NCBI GenBank assembly: GCA_963822215.1
Contig: CAWGGX010000003.1
Location: 1,359,370 to 1,423,369, forward strand
Source of the DNA: Roseiarcus sp963822215
GTDB lineage: Bacteria; Pseudomonadota; Alphaproteobacteria; Rhizobiales; Beijerinckiaceae
Direction: 5' to 3'
Length of the DNA stretch: 64,000 bases
The stretch's first letter is position 1; each line of letters opens with the position of its first letter. A program made the translations under genes and the position numbers. This document shows positions 32,038-41,056 of this stretch, piece after piece. The notes under the pieces were generated by a model, which saw only the letters and a program-made list of their open reading frames with translations, made no database searches and was not told where the DNA came from.

Positions 32038-34794
32038 ATGAAAATGCATTTATCGCTTATGTTCGCCGGGTTCGCCTGCGCGGCGTCGGTCGGTCCAGCC
32101 ATCGCCCAATCCGATCCCAACCCAGCGATGACGAATCCCGATCAGCTTGCCTGGCAATTGTTTATCGAGGTCAATAGCCGCGCGGGCGGCACGAATGCGG
32201 TGTTCGAGACTTACGCCAGCGACACCGACCTCTTCCAACCCGTTCCTCAATATCCCACGGGGCCGACCGTAGCCTCTTTGCGCTCTCCGATCCTGCCGGC
32301 GATAGCGCGCCAAGCTGCCTTGGATGCGGGGGTGCTGCTTCCGGCGCTGCCGCCCGACACGACCGCTACAAGTTCGCTGGAGGAAACCCGCCACAACCGT
32401 TCCGTTTTTGACTTCATCGTCAACAACAACTTGTACAAGGTCTCTGGACTGAAGGCGGCTTTTGGCAAGACCCTGACATTCCCGATCGACTCCATTGAAG
32501 TGAAGGCGAACTGGATACCGGTCGGCGTCGTCCCCAAATGGACCAACAATGAAATCTCCGTGGCGGACGCGTCAAAGTACTTCCATATCAATTCCGACGC
32601 CACGGGCGCGAAATTCGCCCTCGTGTCGATGCATGTGATCACCAAGCAGGTCCCGAACTGGACTTGGGCCACCTTCGAGTCGCGGTTCAATCCAGGTCGC
32701 TGCGACATCATTGGGTGCCGCGATTCTTTCGGCGCCAAGGACGCCATCGTCGCCCCCGCGAAGACGCCGGGCCAGCAATACCCTGATTGCACGAAGACCG
32801 CTCCTTTGAGTGCGATGTTGAGCAAGGCGGACGTCGAACCGGCTTACGCGAATTATTGTCTCAAGGGTTCGCAAGCCGATTTCGTCGACCCGACCGGGCT
32901 CGACATCCGCCTCGGCAATTCGGTTACCGAGAGCACCTTCGTGCCGACCTCCTCCTGCATGACATGTCACGGTCGCGCAGTGTTCGACGCATCGGGTCAA
33001 GCCACGTCCTTGGCTGGCTTTCTGGATCCCAACGTCAATCCGCCGATTGCGCCAATGGGCGCATTATCGCCTGAGTGGTATTGGACGTTCACGAGTAAGC
33101 CGCCGATCTTCGAGGGCAAACCGGGCCTGAAGCGGATCGCCACCTCCGCCGATTTCGTCTGGTCCGTTCCATTTTGCGCGATCGACGATTTCGACCAACC
33201 CGCCGCAACCCTCCGGCTGCAGCGGCAAGTGAGTCGAAGCAAATCCAGCGATGTCGTTTTCGTCGACAGCGAGCGCGGCGGCCCGCCACGCGCCAGGTTC
33301 ATCGGCGAAATCGATCCCGACGCGAACCTGACGCTGACGCTGCACTTTCGTCGCCGCTCGCCGTCGCCGCCTACGGGCGGCGCCAAGGATTTGGCGCGGT
33401 TCAAGCGCCATTATTCGCGCGCGGCGCTCGATCATGAGCGCGCCCGGACGCACGGCCCGGTGGCGGCGCGGACTGCCGCCTTTTTGGATGGGGCGGACGT
33501 CGCGGTGCGTTCGATCGATGTCACAAGGCGACGCATGGAGATCGAAGCGCCGGCGCGAGTCCTGATCGCGCTCTTTCACGTCGACCTCGGGCTTTACAGC
33601 GACGGCGTTCGGACGTTTCGGGCCCGGACCGGGACTTTGCGCGTGCCGCGTCCGATTGCGCCTTGGACGCGCGCGATCGTCGGCTTCGATCAGCGGCCGC
33701 TGCCCATTCGGGCCGCATTGGCCTCGGACGACAGCGCCACGGCGCTGTGGCCGTCGCGGGTCGCGGCGCTCTATGGCGTGCCGCTCGATCGCGACGTCTC
33801 GCGCCAATGCGTCGGCGTCATCGCGCTCGGCGGCGGCTATCGGCCCGAGGACCTCGCGTCAGCGATGGCGGGCATGGGTCGTCGGCCGCCAGAGATCGTT
33901 GAAGTCTCGGTCAACGGCGCGGTCAATAATTTCGGCGAGAATGATCGCGCTGACGAGGAGATCGCCCTGGATCTGCAAACACTCGCGGCGCTGCTGCCGG
34001 GCGCACGGATCGTCGTGTATTTCGCCGCCAACAGCCAACAGGCCCTCGCGGACGCCGTGGACACGGCGGTTCACGATTCCGTCAACGATCCGAAGGTGAT
34101 CTCCGTAAGCTGGGGCGGCCCGGAAGTGCATTGGACGAGCCCACGTCGGGAGGCGCTGAATGCGGCGCTCTGCGACGCCGCGCGCCTCCGCGTCTCGGTG
34201 GTGGCCGCGACCGGCGACGATCTGGCGACGTGCAACGAGCCCGATGGGAGGGCGCATGTGTGGTTTCCCGCCTCCAGCCCCTATGTGCTCGGCTGCGCCG
34301 GCACATCCATCGACCTCATCAATGACGCGATCGCGGACGAAAGCGTCTGGAACACCGGGTCCTCGGGCGCGGGAGGCGGCGTCAGCGATTTCTTTCCTGT
34401 GGCTGCATTTCAGGGCAATGCCGGGATTCCGCTGTCTGTCAGTACGGGACGCGCCGGTCGCGGGGTGCCGGACGTGACGGCGATGGCGTCGGAAACGCCA
34501 GGGTATCGGATCGTCGTCAACGGCGATGTTCGTAGTCTCGGCGGCACGAGCGCGGCAACGCCGCTCTGGGCGGGTGTTCTGGCAATCGCCAACAGCTCAC
34601 GTTCCACGCCGGTCGGGCTCATCGCCCCGTACCTCTATGCGAACCCAGGTCTAACGCGGCCGATACGGCAGGGAGACAATAAGAAAAACGGCGTCGGTTA
34701 TGCCGCCGGCGCAGACTGGAGCGCCTGCGCAGGTCTCGGCGCCCCAATCGGGGGCCAGTTGCTCACCGCTCTCGCGGCCTTGACGAGGGTTTGA
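32038..34794 (+). CDS. Cytochrome c domain fused to a sedolisin (S53) protease
   Basis: A 918-residue two-part protein. After a signal peptide (LMFAGFACAASVGPAIAQ), residues about 25-395 resemble a class of secreted c-type cytochrome proteins and carry one heme site, SSCMTCHGRA (C307, C310, H311). From about residue 400 it continues as a pro-sedolisin: a prodomain (IDPDANLTLTLHFRRRS onward), then a peptidase S53 domain with Glu641 and Asp645 in EEIALD, Asp727 in AATGDDLA and Ser838 in GGTSAATPLWAG, and a calcium-site-like end (GYAAGADWSACAGLG). All catalytic residues are present. Heme attachment and the signal peptide place it outside the cytoplasm. I know of no described protein with this layout. 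Confidence 0.85.
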   Translation: MKMHLSLMFAGFACAASVGPAIAQSDPNPAMTNPDQLAWQLFIEVNSRAGGTNAVFETYASDTDLFQPVPQYPTGPTVASLRSPILPAIARQAALDAGVLLPALPPDTTATSSLEETRHNRSVFDFIVNNNLYKVSGLKAAFGKTLTFPIDSIEVKANWIPVGVVPKWTNNEISVADASKYFHINSDATGAKFALVSMHVITKQVPNWTWATFESRFNPGRCDIIGCRDSFGAKDAIVAPAKTPGQQYPDCTKTAPLSAMLSKADVEPAYANYCLKGSQADFVDPTGLDIRLGNSVTESTFVPTSSCMTCHGRAVFDASGQATSLAGFLDPNVNPPIAPMGALSPEWYWTFTSKPPIFEGKPGLKRIATSADFVWSVPFCAIDDFDQPAATLRLQRQVSRSKSSDVVFVDSERGGPPRARFIGEIDPDANLTLTLHFRRRSPSPPTGGAKDLARFKRHYSRAALDHERARTHGPVAARTAAFLDGADVAVRSIDVTRRRMEIEAPARVLIALFHVDLGLYSDGVRTFRARTGTLRVPRPIAPWTRAIVGFDQRPLPIRAALASDDSATALWPSRVAALYGVPLDRDVSRQCVGVIALGGGYRPEDLASAMAGMGRRPPEIVEVSVNGAVNNFGENDRADEEIALDLQTLAALLPGARIVVYFAANSQQALADAVDTAVHDSVNDPKVISVSWGGPEVHWTSPRREALNAALCDAARLRVSVVAATGDDLATCNEPDGRAHVWFPASSPYVLGCAGTSIDLINDAIADESVWNTGSSGAGGGVSDFFPVAAFQGNAGIPLSVSTGRAGRGVPDVTAMASETPGYRIVVNGDVRSLGGTSAATPLWAGVLAIANSSRSTPVGLIAPYLYANPGLTRPIRQGDNKKNGVGYAAGADWSACAGLGAPIGGQLLTALAALTRV

Positions 34795-35238
34795 GCGCCA
34801 GTGCGCGGCGCACGCGCCGCGACCTCCCCCGTGTGGGCAAGCGGGACGTCCCTCGCCCTCAAGGCGTGCCGCAGGCGCGGCTTGAGCCCGGTCAGGCGAA
34901 ATGCAATCTTGTTGAGGCGGATCCTCACCCTGCATTCTCGCCCCTGCTCTATTCCCCGCTCCGCCTCGGAACAGGAAAGAAATTCCCTGCGAAGCACGCC
35001 GCCAATTCGCTGTTTTGGTGGCGGAAACGGGCCACAACCGACGGATTGCAAGCGGCAGGGTGCTGGAATCGCAACGGTTTTTCGCCCGGGCGCGAATCAG
35101 GCAACACCAAAAGTCCCTGCCGGCAGGGAATTCGGACTCCACCTTCGCCGAGCGCCTTTGAGCGCCGTCCTCGGGCTTGCCGGCGGCGTGACTGGAGCGA
35201 GCGCCGCGATCCACCGCCGCGCGCCGGGAATCGTTTCG
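34795..35238. other. 444-bp intergenic region with degenerate repeat copy B
   Basis: No gene is seen. From 34978 to 35137 the region repeats words of the copy at 19150-19346: AATTCCCTG, CGCTGTTTTGG, GGCAACACCA and the palindrome CCCTGCCGGCAGGG. Confidence 0.5.
34978..35137. repeat. Degenerate TTCCCTG-type interspersed repeat, copy B
   Basis: It shares the order AATTCCCTG ... CTGTTTTGG ... GGCAACACCA ... CCCTGCNGGCAGGG with copy A near 19.2 kb, with many substitutions between. Spacing differs, so each has been shortened differently. Confidence 0.55.
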
Positions 35239-35916
35239 TCAGGCTGATCGGTGTCCCAAGTCTCCGCTGAGCGACGCCCAGTTCACGGCGTGGGCGAAGA
35301 ATTGGACGGCGCCGCTACCGTTGGGCGGCCACGCGCCCGGGTGATTGGCGAAGCCGCGCGCCAGCGGCGTCGAGAACGCGTTGTGGCGCCCCGCCTGAGT
35401 GACGAACGGCCCATGTTCTCGCAGTGTAGCTGCGTCGATATCGGACGGGCGAACGATCGCGATATGCCCGGATTTGGCCGGATCCGGGTTCTCGAAAGCC
35501 GCCAGAACGAGATCGCCCTGATTGGCGCGCGTTTGCGCCGAAGCGGCGTCGGGCAGAGATCGCCAGCCCGCGGCGGTCGCCGCGCCGCTGCTCAGCCAAC
35601 TGATCTGTGCGTTCGCCAATAGCACGGCGCTGTGGTCCGGCGGCCTCAGAACGTAAACGCCGAGCCGTTTGGCGGCGCTCGCGACAAAAGCCGAGCAATG
35701 GGTGTGGGGCCGTTCGTCGCGCCAGGCGCCGACCGACTCGCCGCTTTCCCAATCCACCCTGTCGCCTGCGAGCCATAGGCGGTCGACGCCCGTGCCGTCG
35801 AGAAACGCCGCCAGGCGGGCGCCGAACGGAGTTACGGGTCCGCAACATGGGGAAGCAAGCGCATAAGCCGGGGCGCAGGCCGCGAGACCAATCAGCGTGC
35901 GTCGGGACATCCGCAT
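35239..35916 (-). CDS. Tat-exported papain-like (NlpC/P60-type) hydrolase, predicted
   Basis: A 225-residue protein. MSRRTLIGLAACAPAYALA is a twin-arginine-type leader. The mature part has a possible catalytic cysteine in THCSAFVASAAKRLGVYV, a histidine in SGHIAIVRPSD and a polar residue in QAGRHN, the Cys-His-polar order of NlpC/P60-like peptidoglycan amidases, here with HCSAF in place of the usual DCSGF. It would act in the periplasm. Start at ATG 35916, with GGGGAG upstream. It could be a wall enzyme or, near a T6SS, an amidase effector, but no T6SS adaptor or immunity gene is seen beside it. Confidence 0.65.
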   Translation of the reverse strand: MRMSRRTLIGLAACAPAYALASPCCGPVTPFGARLAAFLDGTGVDRLWLAGDRVDWESGESVGAWRDERPHTHCSAFVASAAKRLGVYVLRPPDHSAVLLANAQISWLSSGAATAAGWRSLPDAASAQTRANQGDLVLAAFENPDPAKSGHIAIVRPSDIDAATLREHGPFVTQAGRHNAFSTPLARGFANHPGAWPPNGSGAVQFFAHAVNWASLSGDLGHRSA

Positions 35917-36011
35917 AGCAGGCTTGCTCCCCACGATGAAAGTCGCTGACGCGTCATGTCAGCCCGACATCCGCTGCCTATATCATTGGCGCCAAGGACG
36001 GAAGAAAGCGA

Positions 36012-36716
36012 ATGAGCCAGGTCCAAGCTGAGAAGATGACGACCCTATGTGCGGATGAGTGCTGCGCACCCCCGCCATTGGTTCTGCCTCTCGGGCCCCC
36101 CGGTGATCGCGAAGCCCTTATCCGCGATGCGTTCAAGCTGGAATGGCTAACGATCGGATGGATGAGCGTCGAGGCCATGGTCGCTCTGGCGTCCGGCCTT
36201 GCTGCCGGCAGCCTCGTTTTGTTGGCGTTTGGACTCGACAGCGTGATCGAGCTGTCCTCGGCTGGCTCCTTGATCTGGCGGCTAACGGTTGAGCTTCGTC
36301 GCGGCCAGGCGTTCTCCGAGAATGCCGAGCGGCGGGCGAGCCGGATCGCGGGTGGATTGCTTTTCGCATTGGCCGCCTACGTCACGATCGCGGCTCTTTG
36401 GAGTCTGTGGACGCGACAGGGGGAGGCGTTCTCGTGGCCAGGCTTCATCGTCGCTCTGGCTGCGATTCCGTCGATGCGTTATCTGGCGCGTCGCAAGATC
36501 GCGATAGCGGATAAGATCGGCAGTCGCGCCCTCAGGGCGGATGCGATGGAAGCCGTGACCTGCGGCTGGCTATCGGCGGTCGTCGTCATCAGCCTCGCCA
36601 CTCAATGGGCGTTCGGACTATGGTGGATCGACGGCGCGGGCTCGCTGGCGATCGTCTGGCTGTTGGTCAAAGAAGGCCACGAGGCTTGGACCAATGAAGA
36701 ATGCGGTTGCGGCTAG
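36012..36716 (+). CDS. Cation efflux (CDF-like) membrane protein
   Basis: A 234-residue protein with five to six membrane segments. The N-terminus has a Cys cluster (CADECCAPPP) and the C-terminus ends ECGCG, both possible metal ligands. The membrane domain shows LLAFGLDSVIELSSA and ALRADAMEAVTCGWLS, the two Asp-containing motifs of cation diffusion facilitators, though the usual histidines are replaced. It lacks the long cytoplasmic CDF tail. Divergent from the hydrolase gene and upstream of the convergent mntR, it may belong to a metal-handling group. Substrate unknown. Confidence 0.75.
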   Translation: MSQVQAEKMTTLCADECCAPPPLVLPLGPPGDREALIRDAFKLEWLTIGWMSVEAMVALASGLAAGSLVLLAFGLDSVIELSSAGSLIWRLTVELRRGQAFSENAERRASRIAGGLLFALAAYVTIAALWSLWTRQGEAFSWPGFIVALAAIPSMRYLARRKIAIADKIGSRALRADAMEAVTCGWLSAVVVISLATQWAFGLWWIDGAGSLAIVWLLVKEGHEAWTNEECGCG

Positions 36717-36826
36717 GGGTCGAGTGACGCCCGCTGGTCCTGGAGGCGAAAATAGCCCGGCCGACGTCGTCGGCGCTGGCCGAGGGCCCTCCCGCCGACG
36801 ACAGCGAGGACCCGGCGACGAAGGCG

Positions 36827-37306
36827 TCAATTCGGTTGAGGACAGCCGCGGTTGCGCAGAAACGCTTCGAAGGCTTGCAAGGTAGCTGCGGACACATAAT
36901 GCTCGATGCCCTCGGCGTCGGCTTCCGCCGCTTCGCGGGGCGCCCCGACCGCCATGAGCAGTTCGACCACCAGTCTGTGACGTTGACTCGCGCTCTTGGC
37001 CATCGCAGCGCCCGCCTCGGTCAAAAATATTCCGCGGTAGGGCCGGGCCGTCACGAGGCCCTCGCGCTTCAATCGAGCTATGGTCTTGCTGGCGGTCGGG
37101 TGGGTCACGCCAAGTCGCCGCGCGATATCGGTCGTGCGCGCTTCGCCGTTGACCGCGATCAGATCGGCAATCAGTTCGGTGTAGTCCTCGAGCATTGACG
37201 CCGATCGCGCCGTACGCGTTCTCATGAATCGATCGGCGTAAACGGGATCGCCGGCAAGGTCCGCGTCGTCGACCCCCAGACCGCCTCTGCGCTTCCTGGC
37301 CTGCAA
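36827..37306 (-). CDS. mntR: Manganese-responsive repressor MntR (DtxR family)
   Basis: A 159-residue DtxR-family regulator. The winged-helix part is ARTTDIARRLGVTHPTASKTIARLK, followed by the metal-binding/dimerisation region with EGIEHYVS and a C-terminus near RNRGCPQPN. The TTG at 37306 is chosen because TAAGGAGGGG lies at ideal distance, and the resulting length matches E. coli MntR; ATG 37225 would cut off the N-terminal arm. The gene is divergent from mntH, which it should repress when manganese is abundant. A perfect inverted repeat lies between the two genes. Confidence 0.9.
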   Translation of the reverse strand: MQARKRRGGLGVDDADLAGDPVYADRFMRTRTARSASMLEDYTELIADLIAVNGEARTTDIARRLGVTHPTASKTIARLKREGLVTARPYRGIFLTEAGAAMAKSASQRHRLVVELLMAVGAPREAAEADAEGIEHYVSAATLQAFEAFLRNRGCPQPN

Positions 37307-37375
37307 AACGCCCCTCCTTATCGTCGCTGCAGCGGCGTAGCCCGCCCGACGAATGTGTGAACTCGGGCTTCGATA

Positions 37376-37391
37376 TACAGCCGTGGCTGTA
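37376..37391. promoter_or_regulatory. Candidate MntR operator
   Basis: TACAGCCGTGGCTGTA: two perfect 7-bp arms with a 2-base centre, 70 bases upstream of the mntR start and 58 bases upstream of the mntH -35 box. Position and symmetry fit a dimeric repressor site for the divergent pair. Confidence 0.55.
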
Positions 37392-37448
37392 AACTGCAAT
37401 CATGATTTCCAGCTGGTGATTGCACGCTTGGCGCGGTTTCGGAGGCGA

Positions 37449-37476
37449 TTGACAAAGCCGTAGCATTGGCTATATT
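37449..37476 (+). promoter_or_regulatory. Predicted sigma-70 promoter of mntH
   Basis: A perfect TTGACA (37449-37454), a 16-base spacer and TATATT (37471-37476). The transcript would begin near 37483, 40 bases before the mntH ATG. Confidence 0.6.
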
Positions 37477-37522
37477 CTGCAGAGCAGGCATTTATACCTC
37501 CTGGGAACGTGGATAAAGTCCG

Positions 37523-38830
37523 ATGAGCGACATAGCGACGCGAACAGGAATGACGGATCGAACCGTTGAGGCGATCCGCGACGTGTTGGGTGGCAAGGCG
37601 CGCCGTTTCAGTCCGCTGCTGTTCGCCGGCCCCGCCGTGATCGCCTCGATCGCCTACATGGACCCCGGCAATTTCGCGACCAACATTCAGGCCGGCGCCA
37701 AATACGGTTACGCGCTGCTCTGGGTCGTGCTCCTGGCCAATGTCATCGCCATGCTGTTCCAGGCGTTGTCGGCCAAGCTCGGCATCGTCACGGGGCGCAA
37801 CCTTGCGGAAATGTGCCGCGAGCATTTTCCTCAGCCCGTCGTCTATACCTTGTGGATCGTCAGCGAAGTCGCGGCGATGGCGACCGACCTTGCCGAATTC
37901 CTCGGCGGCGCCATCGGTCTGTCCCTGCTGTTGCACATCCCGCTTGTCGCCGGCATGGGCGTCACGGCCGTGTTGACATACGGCATTCTGATGTTCGAGG
38001 GGCGAGGGTTTCGGCCAATCGAAATGATTATCGGCGCCTTGGTCGCCGCCATCGCGCTTTGCTATCTCGCTGAGATGTTCATCGCGCCGGTCGATTGGGG
38101 CGCGGCGGCGTTCGGCAGCGTCGTACCGCGGTTGCCGGACGCCGGCGCCTTGACGATCGCCGTCGGCATCGTCGGCGCGACGATCATGCCGCATGCAATC
38201 TTCCTGCATTCCGGCCTCACCCAGAACCGGGCGCCCGCGCGCAACGACAACGAAAGACGCCAGTTGCTGCGTTTCTCGAACATCGAGGTCCTGATCGCCC
38301 TGGCGGTCGCCGGGCTCGTCAACATGGCGATGGTGGTGATGGCCGCGAGCGCATTCCACGAGGGCCACAGCGACGTCGCCGAAATCGAGACGGCCTATTC
38401 GACGCTGACGCCGTTGCTCGGCGCCGCGGCCTCCGGGGTGTTCCTCACCGCGCTGCTGGCGTCCGGGCTATCCAGTTCGGCGGTCGGCACAATGGCTGGA
38501 CAGATGATCATGCAGGGCTTTGTCGGCTTCCGCATCCCGGTCATCGTTCGCCGTCTGGTGACGATGATTCCCGCGTTCATCGTCGTGTGGCTCGGCGTCA
38601 ATTCGACCAACGCGCTGGTGATCAGCCAGGTGGTCTTGAGCTTCGCTCTGCCGGCGCCAGTCATCGCGCTGCTCATGTTCACGCGGCGCAAGGACATCAT
38701 GGGCGCCTTCGCCAACAGTCGGCTGACCGATGTCGCCGCGATCGTCGGAACGGTGGCGATCCTCGCTCTGAACGTCATCTTGCTGCTGCAGACTTTTGGC
38801 GTGGACATTCCAGGGTTGCCGAGCAGCTAG
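37523..38830 (+). CDS. mntH: Nramp-type manganese transporter MntH
   Basis: A 435-residue Nramp protein with about 11 membrane helices. The metal-site motif in helix 1 is DPGNFATN and the helix 6 motif is TIMPHAIFLHS, both intact. It imports Mn2+ with protons through the inner membrane. The gene is divergent from mntR, with a good promoter between, and is followed directly by a palindromic repeat. Confidence 0.95.
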   Translation: MSDIATRTGMTDRTVEAIRDVLGGKARRFSPLLFAGPAVIASIAYMDPGNFATNIQAGAKYGYALLWVVLLANVIAMLFQALSAKLGIVTGRNLAEMCREHFPQPVVYTLWIVSEVAAMATDLAEFLGGAIGLSLLLHIPLVAGMGVTAVLTYGILMFEGRGFRPIEMIIGALVAAIALCYLAEMFIAPVDWGAAAFGSVVPRLPDAGALTIAVGIVGATIMPHAIFLHSGLTQNRAPARNDNERRQLLRFSNIEVLIALAVAGLVNMAMVVMAASAFHEGHSDVAEIETAYSTLTPLLGAAASGVFLTALLASGLSSSAVGTMAGQMIMQGFVGFRIPVIVRRLVTMIPAFIVVWLGVNSTNALVISQVVLSFALPAPVIALLMFTRRKDIMGAFANSRLTDVAAIVGTVAILALNVILLLQTFGVDIPGLPSS

Positions 38831-38999
38831 AGCTGTTTTCGACCACACTGAATCGTCATTGCGAGGAGCGAAGCGACGAAGCAATCCAGGAGATCGTAGA
38901 GCGCCCGACGTTCTGCTGGATTGCTTCCCCCCGGGCTCTTTGACCCGGGGGTCGCTCGCAATGACGAGGACGCTTCGATTTGATCGAAAACTGCTCTGA
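38829..38999. repeat. Palindromic interspersed repeat, intact copy
   Basis: About 170 bp bounded by related inverted ends (GCTGTTTTCGA and TCGAAAACTGC). Inside are GTCATTGCGAG and its complement near the two sides, two GCAATCCA-type arms and a GC-rich hairpin CCCCCGGG/CCCGGGGG. A second, interrupted copy in the opposite direction lies at 49332-49448 plus 51084-51150. It is immediately after mntH and may also act as its terminator. Confidence 0.8.
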
Positions 39000-39356
39000 G
39001 GCGGGGCGGCCAGTCATGCGGGGAAGCGGATCGCTTCGCGCGGCGTCATCTCGTTGATGTTCACCGGCGCACCGCTCAGCTTTTCGCGACTCGCGTTGAG
39101 CATCGTCGGATGGTCGCCGAGTGCAGCCACGGGCTGGATTAGCGACTGTCGCAGGATCGAAACGCTTGCCTCGCATCGTGCGTAGAGTGTCCCGCCCGAA
39201 CACATGGCAGGTTTCGCCCAACTGCGACATCCACGGGCGCGATCCGCGAGGCCCGCTGAACGTCGATTCGCGACGTTCCATCGCTGACGACGACCCCCGG
39301 CTTTGCCGACGCCTTCGGCCGCGGCCGCCCGGCGTCGAACGACCCCATGCGAACGC
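39000..39356. other. 357-bp region after the repeat, no gene assigned
   Basis: No start with a ribosome site and no known domain is seen. On the minus strand a frame ending at 39014 reads GDHPTMLNASREKLSGAPVN and looks protein-like, but it opens inside tssA in another frame. It may be the tail of a gene lost when tssA was separated from the cluster. Confidence 0.35.
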
Positions 39357-40826
39357 TCACTCCCGCCGCTTGAGCCTCGCGACCGACTCTTCGGGCAGGA
39401 TGTCGTTGAGCAGGCTGACGAAGTCGCGGGTCGCCAGCGACTTGGCGCGCTCGAGCAGATAGGGAATCGGGCTCGAGGGCTGGGTCTTCTGCATGTGCTG
39501 GACGACCGCGTCGATCGTGGCGATCGCGGCCTGGCGCGTGACCGCGGGCTCCGCCTCGGCCGGATCGGCGCCGGAGGTCGGCGCGTCGGCCAGGTTGCGA
39601 ACCGGCACCGGAAAGGCGCCGTCTGGCCCGACGAAGACACGCGCTTCGTCCGCCGCGCTCGGCGCGAGCAATTGCATCACCTCATAGAGATTCCTGCCCA
39701 GGCACTGGCGCGCCTGGCGGATCAGCAGCACCGCCGGGCTGGTCGGCTCGGCGTTGAGGAAATAGCCGTGGGCCGATCCGAGCGCCGCGTCGACCTCGGC
39801 GAGCGTGGCGAAGGCGGCCGGAACGGCGGGGCCGGCCGCGGCCGTCGCGCCCTCTCCGCCGGGGGCGCCGGCGTCAGTTTCGGCAGCCGCGCCCGCGGCG
39901 CCGGGGGCGAGCGACGGGTCGCGGGCGACGACCGCCGCACGCAAAAACTCCGCCATGCCGTTCGCGACGCTGTCGAGCTTCTTGAGCTTGACGGTCGCCT
40001 TGCCGCCGCCGCGCGCCTTGGTGACGTCACGGATCGCGGCGACCGAGGCTGCGAGGCCGCGCACGGTGTCATACACCCCGACCAGTTTCTCGATCTCGAC
40101 GTCGCGCAAGAGCCGGTCGATGGCGTTCGGCGCCATGAACTTCTCGTCGGCGCTGGTTTCCTGCTCGCCCTGGAGGTTTAAGCGCGTGACGACGCGCGGC
40201 TGCGCGGCGCCGGTTGCGACCAGGTGATCGCGGTAGGAGAGCGGGCCCTGGCGCGACGCCTCCAGGAGCGGCGCATATTGCAGCGGCATGAGCACGACCG
40301 GGCCGTCGTCGAGCGTTTCGAGCTGTCCGACGCGCAGGCCGAAATCCCCGCCTTCGGCGCGCGGATGGGACTCGTCCCAGTAGGCGTCGAGTATCCAGGC
40401 GATCGAGCCGATGGCCGCGGCAAAGCCCGCGAGGTTGCGATTGAGGATCGCAAGCTTCGCCTCGAGGATCAGCAGGCGCACGTCCAGGGTGCGCGCCAGC
40501 AGGCCCTCGATGGTCTTGAACGCCGCCGGAAACTCGATCGTCTCGCGGCTGAACTTGTAGAAGTTTTCAGGCAGGAGGCCTTCGGTCGCGGCGAAAAAGT
40601 TGAGGTACTCCGGATCGCCCTCGAGATCGAGATCCGGCCCGCAGGGGTCGTCGGCCGAAACCGGCGGCAGCGCGTATGGGCTCGGCGGGGCCGCGGGTTC
40701 CGGCGACGCGGCTTCGGCAGGCTCGGCCTTGGCGACCGACGGTTCGGCGGCTGCGGCTTCGGCGGCTTTGGCTTCGGCCGGGTCGGCTTCGGCGGCGCTG
40801 GCTTCAGCGGTGGATGCGTCGCTCAA
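39357..40826 (-). CDS. tssA: T6SS assembly protein TssA (ImpA_N domain)
   Basis: A 489-residue TssA. An Ala/Glu/Pro-rich leader of some 50 residues (repeats such as AEADPAEAKAAEA) precedes the ImpA N-terminal domain: PCGPDLDLEGDPEYLNFF, then DWR-like VRLLILEAKLAIL, DAYWDESHPRAEGGDF and LPL-type LMPLQYAPLL. The C-terminal part has SPIPYLLERAKSLATRDFV. TTG 40826 with GGAG 6 bases upstream is preferred; an upstream TTG at 40838 adds four residues. TssA caps the growing sheath end and primes assembly. It lies 10 kb from clpV and on the other strand, so the cluster is split. Confidence 0.9.
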   Translation of the reverse strand: MSDASTAEASAAEADPAEAKAAEAAAAEPSVAKAEPAEAASPEPAAPPSPYALPPVSADDPCGPDLDLEGDPEYLNFFAATEGLLPENFYKFSRETIEFPAAFKTIEGLLARTLDVRLLILEAKLAILNRNLAGFAAAIGSIAWILDAYWDESHPRAEGGDFGLRVGQLETLDDGPVVLMPLQYAPLLEASRQGPLSYRDHLVATGAAQPRVVTRLNLQGEQETSADEKFMAPNAIDRLLRDVEIEKLVGVYDTVRGLAASVAAIRDVTKARGGGKATVKLKKLDSVANGMAEFLRAAVVARDPSLAPGAAGAAAETDAGAPGGEGATAAAGPAVPAAFATLAEVDAALGSAHGYFLNAEPTSPAVLLIRQARQCLGRNLYEVMQLLAPSAADEARVFVGPDGAFPVPVRNLADAPTSGADPAEAEPAVTRQAAIATIDAVVQHMQKTQPSSPIPYLLERAKSLATRDFVSLLNDILPEESVARLKRRE

Positions 40827-41056
40827 GGAAAACTCCAAACGCCGGATCGAGCGCAGCGCGGCCCTCCGGCCCTCGCGGCGACCCTCTGGCTAACGCTTTC
40901 CCGCGCCCAGGCACACCGCCCACAGGCGAGCCCCAGGCTTCAACGCCAAAAGTGTTAGGTCCGCGCGGACGAGGGGTCAACCGGCACGCGTCGCTGCCCC
41001 GTGTCCGTTCGAACCCGGGCAAGCTGACGGCAAACGAGCGGCGCAACATAAGGAGG

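Noticed and set aside
39014..39360. Gene between the repeat and tssA
   Set aside because: Protein-like text is present in one minus-strand frame, but it has no start of its own and overlaps tssA in another frame.
1..41000. VgrG, PAAR or a dedicated T6SS effector inside the cluster
   Set aside because: No frame shows VgrG gp27/gp5 or PAAR motifs; the M23 and papain-like proteins carry their own export signals, so calling them T6SS effectors is not supported.
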